Assembly: GCA_910586225.1 (NCBI GenBank)
Contig: CAJUIL010000018.1
Location: 8,292 to 72,291, forward strand
DNA length: 64,000 nt
Reading direction: 5' to 3'
From: an uncultured Eubacterium sp.
Lineage (GTDB): Bacteria; Bacillota; Clostridia; Lachnospirales; Lachnospiraceae
In this document: piece by piece, positions 26,431 to 33,629 of the stretch
How positions within the stretch are numbered: position 1 is the first letter of the stretch
Layout of the letters: each line of letters opens with the position of its first letter
Position numbers and translations under genes: made by a program
Notes under the pieces: generated by a model
Databases searched by the model: none
What the model was told of the DNA's origin: nothing
Seen by the model: only the letters and a program-made list of their open reading frames with translations

Positions 26431-27498
26431 TTACACAATATATTTCTTTAAGACCGGGATGCTGTTCAGCATTCCTGATATACCAAAAGAAATTACACAA
26501 ACAATACTTACTATTACAATCACTGAAACGATTGGATGAAACGATAATGTATGAATGCCAAAAAAATGATGAAGCTGTTCTAAAACCATGGCATGAACCA
26601 AATACGCCCCAAAACTATATTTAGAAAACTTCCTTATACAAGCCTCTATTCTTTTATTCATACACCATTTAAAATGGTTTTTCGCCAGCACAAAAACCGC
26701 GATACTTTCCAGCAAAACATTCACTGTAAAATATCCATAAAAAAGTTCATTTGCCGCCTGCTGCCTGATAGAAATCACCCTTGTGAAACCAGCCGTCATT
26801 ATCAATCCGCAAATGCCCAGCAGATAAACAAGCCCCTCTTTCCTTCCCTTGATCTCAATATTGTTCAAATAATACCCACATACAAAATATCCAACAAAAC
26901 CTACTGCAAAATGAAAATAGAAATTATTCAAAATCCCGCTGACTACAGCCCCCCCCCTTTCTAAAGTAAAGGAAAACAGCATCACAAGCTGCGGCAGCAA
27001 AAATGTAAACATCAAAGACAAAATTAAAAAATATCGTGTTAATTCCAAAGAGCCGACTATCTTTTGCAAAAAGGGAACAATCATATATAAACCTATGATC
27101 ATAAATAAAAACCACATATGGTAATGTCCAGACATCATCTGCAATACTGCATCTTTTAAACTCATAGGAACAGTGACCAGACCTATCCATGCATATGCCG
27201 CAGACCAAAAGCTCCAAGCCGTAATAAGCCTTAACACATTCCTTTTATAAATTTGTTCTATGCTTCGATTTCCTGCTAAAAATAACGCCCCGCTGATCAT
27301 AACAAAAACAGGAACCGCCCATCTTACGCTGCTGTCAAAAAAATTAAATACATTCCACTCTAAAGTGTTCACCTCAGCCACAGCCCAATTTTGTGCAGAT
27401 ACGTGTAACAGCATCACTCCAAATGTAGCTAATATCCTAAGACAATCCAGATATATCAGCCTTTCATTTCCATTTTCAGTCTTTTTATCATAGGTCAT
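26431..27498 (-). CDS. Acyltransferase 3 (OafA/WecH-like) with a poly-G tract
   Basis: The 355-residue product is a membrane acyltransferase of about ten helices. The N-terminal R-L-I-Y-L-D-C-L-R-I segment and M-L-L-H-V-S contain the conserved Arg and His of the Acyl_transf_3 family, which O-acetylates surface sugars. A run of nine G's on the coding strand lies near residue 180 (E-R-G-G-A-V-V); a one-base slip would shift the frame within the membrane domain, so it may be phase variable. It is more AT-rich than its neighbours. GAAGGAGCGAAAGAA sets the start at 27498; it follows the KdsC-GmhA gene by 40 bp. Confidence 0.85.
   Translation of the reverse strand: MTYDKKTENGNERLIYLDCLRILATFGVMLLHVSAQNWAVAEVNTLEWNVFNFFDSSVRWAVPVFVMISGALFLAGNRSIEQIYKRNVLRLITAWSFWSAAYAWIGLVTVPMSLKDAVLQMMSGHYHMWFLFMIIGLYMIVPFLQKIVGSLELTRYFLILSLMFTFLLPQLVMLFSFTLERGGAVVSGILNNFYFHFAVGFVGYFVCGYYLNNIEIKGRKEGLVYLLGICGLIMTAGFTRVISIRQQAANELFYGYFTVNVLLESIAVFVLAKNHFKWCMNKRIEACIRKFSKYSFGAYLVHAMVLEQLHHFFGIHTLSFHPIVSVIVIVSIVCVISFGISGMLNSIPVLKKYIV
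26949..26957. repeat. Homopolymer of 9 C (9 G on the coding strand)
   Basis: Nine uninterrupted C's lie inside the AT-rich acyltransferase gene, where long C/G runs are not expected by composition. It is the second such tract in the glycan locus. Confidence 0.9.
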
Positions 27499-27538
27499 TT
27501 CTTTCGCTCCTTCAAAAACAATCGTGGCAAAGACAATC

Positions 27539-28591
27539 TTATTCCCCGAACATCCTGTGTTCCACATATTCCGCAATAATATGCCCAATAAAAATATGCG
27601 CTTCCTGAATGCGCGGTGTCACAAACGATGGTATCTGTATCGAATAATCAACCATATTTTCCAACTCAGTGTGTTCGGCCCCTCCTGTCATAAGCACTGT
27701 CAGGATTCCGTTTTCTCTTGCATACTTAAGCGCCTCCCATACATTTCTCGATGTCCCGCTTGTAGATATTCCGATCACCATATCCCCAGGATGTGCTTTT
27801 GCCTCTAACTGCCTTACAAATACCCGTTCAAAACTGTAGTCATTCCCAACAGCCGTCAAGGTAGATGTATTTACAGACAGTGCTTCCGCGTTCAATGCCT
27901 GCCGCTCTTTATAAAAACGACTGATAAATTCCGTCGCAATATGCTGTGCATCTGCTGCACTACCGCCATTGCCGCACAAATAAACAGCCCCTTTCTTTTG
28001 AAACAACCCCCATATCCTGTCACCGACCTCCATCACCACTTTTGCAAGTTCCTGGTCAGAAGCCAGCTTCTTGAAAATATCTGTATGCTCCATAAGCCGG
28101 TCAAAAAAATAATGCTGCGCACACGCCCCGTCGTTATATCGTTCCAGGATGGATACCAGCTCCCACAGGCAGCCCTTCCCGCCGCTGTTCTGCAGGATGA
28201 TATCCGCCGCTCCCCTTGCTCGGTCTATTGCGTCCGCCGGACATATCCCAAGCCCCGCATACGCAAGCGGCCCTACATCATATTTCCCATCGCCAACGTA
28301 GCAGATCTGCTCCTTTGGGATGCCTGCCTCCTGTGCCAGTCTGTACAAAGCGTCCTTCTTCTCCTTGATACCCCGGTAAAAATACGTCCATGGGAAACGC
28401 TCTTCAAAATAATCCACGATCTGCGTATCCTCCCCGGTCATAGCTGCCAGCTTCCATCCCCTGCGATGCAGCTCAAACACTGCGTCGATGTCCTTTAAGT
28501 TGACCTGCTTCCTCTCCGTGCCCTTTGCATCGACCGTGACCGTCCCGTCCGTGACCACACCATCAATATCCAATACTACCAGCTCTATCAT
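27539..28591 (-). CDS. Fusion of KdsC-like HAD phosphatase and GmhA-like sugar isomerase
   Basis: The 350-residue product carries two enzymes. Residues 1-155 are a KdsC-type HAD phosphatase (V-L-D-I-D-G-V-V-T-D-G with the nucleophile Asp, then Y-V-G-D-G-K-Y-D), the family that dephosphorylates 3-deoxy-octulosonate-8-P and related ulosonic acid phosphates. Residues about 165-350 are a SIS-domain isomerase like GmhA (C-G-N-G-G-S-A-A-D-A-Q-H-I-A-T-E; G-I-S-T-S-G-T-S-R-N), which makes heptose-7-phosphate from sedoheptulose-7-phosphate. The start at 28591 is set by AAAGGAAAGACAG. It follows the NeuB-like gene, suggesting a short pathway from an isomerised sugar phosphate through condensation to a free ulosonic acid. 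Confidence 0.88.
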   Translation of the reverse strand: MIELVVLDIDGVVTDGTVTVDAKGTERKQVNLKDIDAVFELHRRGWKLAAMTGEDTQIVDYFEERFPWTYFYRGIKEKKDALYRLAQEAGIPKEQICYVGDGKYDVGPLAYAGLGICPADAIDRARGAADIILQNSGGKGCLWELVSILERYNDGACAQHYFFDRLMEHTDIFKKLASDQELAKVVMEVGDRIWGLFQKKGAVYLCGNGGSAADAQHIATEFISRFYKERQALNAEALSVNTSTLTAVGNDYSFERVFVRQLEAKAHPGDMVIGISTSGTSRNVWEALKYARENGILTVLMTGGAEHTELENMVDYSIQIPSFVTPRIQEAHIFIGHIIAEYVEHRMFGE

Positions 28592-28644
28592 CTGTCTTTC
28601 CTTTCTACAGCAGTCCGTAAAAGCCGCCTGCCGCAACCTGCGTC

Positions 28645-29469
28645 TCATCCCCTGAGCTTTTTCTTTACTTCCTCTTCCGCCTGAGTCAGCACCTTCTGGC
28701 CTGTCCCCATGATCCGCTCCACGCTGCGGATATCCTTCACAAGCCTGCACAGCTCATATGGTTCGATCGAAGCCTTTTGGTCTGAGCCGTACATTCCACG
28801 ATCCAGCGTGATATGCCGCTCGATCGAAGCTGCCCCCGCTGCTGCCGCACAGACACTAACCAATGTCCCAGCCTCATGCCCGCTATAGCCTGTCTTGCAC
28901 CCATACCGCCTAGCCAATTCCGCCACCAAGCTCAGGTTCGCATCCGCCTCCGGCATTGGGTATGTACTGTTGCAATGCAGCAGCTCGAATGGACAGCCTT
29001 GTTCCTGGAAAATAGCGACCGCATGGTCGATCTCCTCATAAGTGCTCATACCTGTTGCGATGAACGTATACTTCCCTTCCTTCGCAATCTCCTCTAACAG
29101 CGCGTCGTTTGTCAGCATGGCGGACGCTACTTTGTTATATTTGCAGTCATACTGACGCAGGAACGCCTGCGCCTCGACATCCCAGGCAGAGGCATACCAG
29201 TCGATCCCCTTTTCCTTGCAATACGCATCGATCTCGTCGTATTCCTCCTTGCCAAACTCAAGTCCTTCCTTTTGTGCCCTCTGTGTATGGCCCCACGGCG
29301 ACTCTCTTGGGCTGTCTAAGTATTCCTTTGTATATACCTTGTCTACGGTACGCTTCTGGAATTTCACCGCGTCACAGCCTGCGACAAGCGCTGCGTCGAT
29401 CAGCTGCTTGGCAAGATTCAGATCTCCGTTATGGTTAATTCCAATTTCTGCTGTAATAAATGTGCTCAT
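28645..29469 (-). CDS. NeuB-family sialic/ulosonic acid synthase lacking the SAF domain
   Basis: The 274-residue product covers the TIM-barrel part of the NeuB family: A-E-I-G-I-N-H-N-G-D, A-V-K-F-Q-K-R, K-V-A-S-A near residue 125, I-A-T-G-M-S-T, and G-Y-S-G-H-E-A-G. NeuB enzymes condense phosphoenolpyruvate with an aldose. Typical members are about 340-350 residues with a C-terminal antifreeze-like (SAF) domain after the helix ending K-K-x-L-R-G. This protein stops exactly at that point, so it is a short form and not obviously a frameshift; no SAF-like sequence follows in another frame that I can see. AAGGAAGGAATGTAAGA precedes the ATG. No CMP-sugar synthetase gene is adjacent. Confidence 0.85.
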   Translation of the reverse strand: MSTFITAEIGINHNGDLNLAKQLIDAALVAGCDAVKFQKRTVDKVYTKEYLDSPRESPWGHTQRAQKEGLEFGKEEYDEIDAYCKEKGIDWYASAWDVEAQAFLRQYDCKYNKVASAMLTNDALLEEIAKEGKYTFIATGMSTYEEIDHAVAIFQEQGCPFELLHCNSTYPMPEADANLSLVAELARRYGCKTGYSGHEAGTLVSVCAAAAGAASIERHITLDRGMYGSDQKASIEPYELCRLVKDIRSVERIMGTGQKVLTQAEEEVKKKLRG

Positions 29470-29514
29470 TCTTACATTCCTTCCTTTCATCCATTTCTGC
29501 CTTACTTTCATGTA

Positions 29515-31101
29515 TTACGCATTTTTGTGTTTTTGTGTAAATCCTCTAAACGCTTTTTTTAGAACCACTCCTCCATACCCTGCAAAAAGTATGATCACTG
29601 TCATTCCCTGATATCTGTACCTGGACTGCATCTCGCTGATTAAAATAAACGCCATCCATCCAAACGGAATATATAAAAGCAAATATGCCAGATTGCTTTC
29701 CTCATGCTTTCGCAGCAAAGCTAAAATGCCAATAACTGCCAACATCCATATGACATAAATAAACAGATTATTTGCGTTACTGATATTCCATAAACAATGA
29801 TAAGCAGATGTCTGGCGATCATTTAAATAATCCAGCTTTTCCTGATCCGTAATTCCTTCCTTGTATGTTTCGTAACGCATGGAAATGCCATCCAAATAAA
29901 AATAATCATAATTATCCGCTCCAAACCATGCCAACTGTGTTTTCTTTCCCATCAGCTTTAAAACCGCATACGGATCCTGCAGCCGCTCCCGAATGATCCG
30001 TATACAAGCGTCTCTTTGTATCTCAGGCGGATAAGAGGAAATTTCTTCGATATCCGGACGGTTCCATGCTCCATCAGATTCCTGGTTCAATCCCCAAACA
30101 ATTTTCATCAAATATGTGTGGTTCAAAATGTTGTTGACATCCCCTCTTTCTTTGATTACCATCATCAATCCCGATGAAATAGCACAATAAAAAACAACTG
30201 TAAATATAGTGTAAATTAAATTTCCTTGAAATTGCTTGATATCAGAAATAATCTTATTTCTATATGACACCCCTAGATGTAAAACGCTTTCCAGTTCACA
30301 TCCTGCCGAATATACGAAAAGTCCACATAGTATGATCATGGCAGACGGATGATATAAATTGCTTGCCACAAAGCACAAAGCGCAGACAGAAAGATATAAC
30401 ACCCCTTTCTTCCTATGACCAGCTTTCGAAGCTTTTCTAAAAAAATAAAACCCCTGCAGCATAAAAAAAGCCGCTCCATGCGTATTGGTCGTAATATGTG
30501 CCGAAAGCACTCCCATCGGATAAAAAGTATAAATACAGGCTCCAGCAAGCCCTGCTGAACTCTCCAATTCCTTCCCCAGCTCATAGATCAAAAAACAGAT
30601 ACCTGCTGTATAGATACAATTTACTATCTGCATTCCAAGTAAGGTCGGCGAAAAAATTCTTAATAGCCATCCATTTATCGCTGCCTGACCAGCAAACGTC
30701 GGGATTCCATACGCTGCCAGCGGTTCGTACAATCCGCCGCGAAGACCATGCTCCGCAAAATAACAGGCTCCCTCATAATAATTAGCAAAATCATTGGTTG
30801 GCATATACTGACTGAAAGGAAGCGTTAGAATGCGTATGGCAAATGCTGTTACAAATATCCGTATACCCATTTGATAACTGCTGCATTGCTCTGCCATTTT
30901 GTTCAAAATCTTATATTCGAGAAATATTCCTGCCGCTATACATACTTCGATCAATCTTACGTATCCGCTGTGTTCCGTTATGGCTGCTGCAATATTGGTA
31001 TGCATGGACACAAATAGAGCTATCAGAAATACGACCCAAACAAAAAAAATAGTTTTATGTATTCTGAAATTACCTTTAAATACCACATCATATTTTCTCA
31101 T
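29515..31101 (-). CDS. Polytopic membrane glycosyltransferase-like protein (GT-C/ArnT-like)
   Basis: The 528-residue product has about eleven hydrophobic helices. An early loop contains P-T-N-D-F-A-N-Y-Y-E, the usual location of the catalytic acidic residue in GT-C enzymes of the GT39/GT83 kind. This family transfers sugars from polyprenyl-phosphate donors on the outer face of the membrane. It follows a GtrB-like gene with a 14-bp overlap (start at 31101, M-R-K-Y-D-V), which supports a donor-maker and user pair. The longer ORF start at 31128 is less likely. The acceptor is presumably the glycan of this locus. Confidence 0.72.
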   Translation of the reverse strand: MRKYDVVFKGNFRIHKTIFFVWVVFLIALFVSMHTNIAAAITEHSGYVRLIEVCIAAGIFLEYKILNKMAEQCSSYQMGIRIFVTAFAIRILTLPFSQYMPTNDFANYYEGACYFAEHGLRGGLYEPLAAYGIPTFAGQAAINGWLLRIFSPTLLGMQIVNCIYTAGICFLIYELGKELESSAGLAGACIYTFYPMGVLSAHITTNTHGAAFFMLQGFYFFRKASKAGHRKKGVLYLSVCALCFVASNLYHPSAMIILCGLFVYSAGCELESVLHLGVSYRNKIISDIKQFQGNLIYTIFTVVFYCAISSGLMMVIKERGDVNNILNHTYLMKIVWGLNQESDGAWNRPDIEEISSYPPEIQRDACIRIIRERLQDPYAVLKLMGKKTQLAWFGADNYDYFYLDGISMRYETYKEGITDQEKLDYLNDRQTSAYHCLWNISNANNLFIYVIWMLAVIGILALLRKHEESNLAYLLLYIPFGWMAFILISEMQSRYRYQGMTVIILFAGYGGVVLKKAFRGFTQKHKNA

Positions 31102-32047
31102 CTTTCTTTTCCCTGTTACTTTCATCAATTATAAACACAGGTCTGTTTTTTATTTCTAAATACATTTTTGACAAATACTGTCCTAGAATACCAATACAAA
31201 ACAACTGCAATCCCCCAAGAAAAGTTATCGCACATATTATAGATGCCCATCCATCTACCGGATCACCAAACAGTACTTTTCTTACAACAATGTAAAAAAC
31301 TACAAGCACAGCAATCAAACAAAATAAAATTCCAACTGCAGAAGATACTACCAGCGGCAAGGTAGAAAATGCCACAATACCTTCCAGACTATATTTAAAT
31401 AAAGACCAAAAAGACCAGCTGGATTCACCTTTAATGCGTTCTACATTTTCAAATTCAATCCACTTATTTTTAAATCCCACCCATCCGTATAATCCTTTTG
31501 AAAAACGATTATATTCTTTTAAACTAAGCAATGCACTTGAAAATTTACGATTCATCAAGCGATAATCCCTTGCTCCATCTGCAATTTCAACGTCTGATAG
31601 GTGATTGATCAATCTATAAAATATGTTTGCAAAAATAGATCTTACCAGTGGTTCTCCTTTTCTATTAATTCGTCTTGCTGCAGCCGAATCAAACCCTTCT
31701 TCAGTTACTGCTTGATACATTTTTGGCAAAAGCTCCGGTGGATCTTGTAAGTCAGCATCCATTACAACAATATAATTTCCTCTTGCATTCTGCAGGCCAG
31801 CATAAATTGCAGCCTCTTTTCCAAAATTTTTTGAAAAAGAAAAATATATGATCCTGTTATCCTGCTCTGCCATTTCTTTCATAATATTCAACGTGTTGTC
31901 TTTTGAACCATCATTTATTAACAATACCTCAAAATCCACTTCCTGCATCCGCACCATCATTTTATTGAGTTCCCGCATAAAATCTGCCAAGCTCTGCTCT
32001 TCATTATAACAAGGTACTATCACTGAAATTAAATTTTTTATAAGCAT
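31088..32047 (-). CDS. GtrB-like polyprenyl-phosphate glycosyltransferase
   Basis: The 319-residue product is a GT2 enzyme with the full GtrB/ArnC pattern: S-V-I-V-P-C-Y-N-E, L-I-N-D-G-S-K-D-N-T, M-D-A-D-L-Q-D-P-P-E, and two C-terminal transmembrane helices near residues 230-260 and 270-295. It should load a sugar, often glucose, onto undecaprenyl phosphate at the cytoplasmic face. GtrII-like and GT-C-like membrane transferases are encoded on either side, which fits a glucosyl-decoration module. GTGAGGGAAT precedes the ATG. The segment is clearly AT-rich relative to the genes at 24-26 kb. Confidence 0.88.
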   Translation of the reverse strand: MLIKNLISVIVPCYNEEQSLADFMRELNKMMVRMQEVDFEVLLINDGSKDNTLNIMKEMAEQDNRIIYFSFSKNFGKEAAIYAGLQNARGNYIVVMDADLQDPPELLPKMYQAVTEEGFDSAAARRINRKGEPLVRSIFANIFYRLINHLSDVEIADGARDYRLMNRKFSSALLSLKEYNRFSKGLYGWVGFKNKWIEFENVERIKGESSWSFWSLFKYSLEGIVAFSTLPLVVSSAVGILFCLIAVLVVFYIVVRKVLFGDPVDGWASIICAITFLGGLQLFCIGILGQYLSKMYLEIKNRPVFIIDESNREKKDEKI

Positions 32048-32063
32048 ATTCCCTCACCAATTC

Positions 32064-33629
32064 TCAAAGCTTCACAACCACAGTATCCATAATGATCCTG
32101 ATACTTCCAGAATCCGGATACGCTGGCATCTGAGACACTTCTTCCAGCCCTATAAATTGTGCTTTATCTGCCACAGGCGGCGCAAATCCACAAACATTCT
32201 TAAGAAAACTCAGCAAAGTATATTCATTATGAGCAGGGTACATGAAATCCGCTGTATAAGGAATGATCAAATCGGTTTCTGAAAATTCCGGATACACTGG
32301 AACTGTTGCATCATGTTCATCAGTAAAGAGAAATGCAACCGCCATATCATCTCGATATCCTGCTTGTAACCTAATACAGGAAGTAAGCACTGTCATCTCA
32401 CTCTTATATTGCTCATACTGCAGCTGCATTTTCAAATAAATGATATTGTCAAAATAAAGGAACATCATTCCAAGTACCATCAAACTTATAATTCCAATAT
32501 GTTTAAATAATTTAAGACATTTTACATCTGTATTTCCAATAACAAATTCCAAGCACCATGCTACAAAAACAAATAAAAACATCTCTCCATACACCATAAG
32601 CGTATGAATCATTGTTTCCTGAGAAGGGCACATAATAAAAATAAAATTACATACTGCCGGAAGCAATGCTACTAAAATCGCCACCTGGACTGCCTTCCTT
32701 ATGTTCTTTTTATACGATTTCCATAACATCACTACTGTTAAAACGACGGCTACAAATAGAATAAAACTATACAACTTTTCTATTCCCATAGAATATAAAA
32801 ATGATGTCCTATAATTAGCATAGGGTATTCGTCTAGCGGGCATTACAAAAAAAACATACGCATTTCGGATTCCTGAAATATAAGTACTTATTCCAACATC
32901 AGCAAGATTTCCTATTCCTTGGTAATTTGTAAGCTCACTATTTGTATACCATAAAAAGAATATATTACCTAACGCATATATCAATAATCCGCAAACAGAT
33001 AATCCCGCAAAACGAAATCCAAATAGAAAAAAACTTCTCCAGTCCATTTCTTTTCTATAGACCTCTGCTAACAGCCATAACAGCATCAATGACAGAAATA
33101 CACAGATATATGCAGGATATAATGCAGCAACATTACAAAAACATATGCTTGACAACAACCACGAAATTTTTTTGTGGCTCGTTGCCAAAATACTTCCTAT
33201 CACAGCAAACAATAACGCCAAAAAATAATAAGGTGCATTAAACATATATGCAAAGGTTGCTGTTACTACTGGACAAGCTGCAAATATCAGGCACAAGCCC
33301 ACACACAAATATTTATTGCTAATTTCCAGTAGATATACACACATACAGCAAAAAACTGATATTAACACGATAGATACAACCCCGTACAAAAAAGGCAGGC
33401 TGTAGTTAAAACCACTTGTACATTTCGCAATAACCTTTCCCAAAAAAGACATTAGCCACCGGCCAATACCCCATTCTGGTACATGAAATAGGGAAGCACT
33501 ATCATCATGCCATGTATATTTATAAAAAAATATGCTACCATGTGACAATAATCCCACCATCATACACAATAAAAATGTCCATTTATACTTATTTTTAAAT
33601 TGATAGAAAAACATACGCAATTTATCCAT
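32064..33629 (-). CDS. GtrII-like membrane glucosyltransferase
   Basis: The 521-residue product has about ten helices and the conserved early segment W-H-D-D-S-A-S-L-F followed by G-I-G-R-W, which is typical of the glucosyl transferase GtrII family. These proteins add glucosyl branches to surface polysaccharides from undecaprenyl-phosphate-glucose. The start at 33629 (M-D-K-L) overlaps the stop of the upstream gene by 8 bp and has GGAG eight bases ahead; the ORF start at 33689 lies inside the other gene. A GtrB-like gene follows 16 bp downstream, the usual partner. Very AT-rich. Confidence 0.82.
   Translation of the reverse strand: MDKLRMFFYQFKNKYKWTFLLCMMVGLLSHGSIFFYKYTWHDDSASLFHVPEWGIGRWLMSFLGKVIAKCTSGFNYSLPFLYGVVSIVLISVFCCMCVYLLEISNKYLCVGLCLIFAACPVVTATFAYMFNAPYYFLALLFAVIGSILATSHKKISWLLSSICFCNVAALYPAYICVFLSLMLLWLLAEVYRKEMDWRSFFLFGFRFAGLSVCGLLIYALGNIFFLWYTNSELTNYQGIGNLADVGISTYISGIRNAYVFFVMPARRIPYANYRTSFLYSMGIEKLYSFILFVAVVLTVVMLWKSYKKNIRKAVQVAILVALLPAVCNFIFIMCPSQETMIHTLMVYGEMFLFVFVAWCLEFVIGNTDVKCLKLFKHIGIISLMVLGMMFLYFDNIIYLKMQLQYEQYKSEMTVLTSCIRLQAGYRDDMAVAFLFTDEHDATVPVYPEFSETDLIIPYTADFMYPAHNEYTLLSFLKNVCGFAPPVADKAQFIGLEEVSQMPAYPDSGSIRIIMDTVVVKL

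Noticed and set aside
28645..29469. NeuB-like gene as a frameshifted full-length NeuB
   Set aside because: The protein ends exactly at the domain boundary and I could not find SAF-like sequence in the 53 bp before the next start or in another frame, so it is called as a natural short form.
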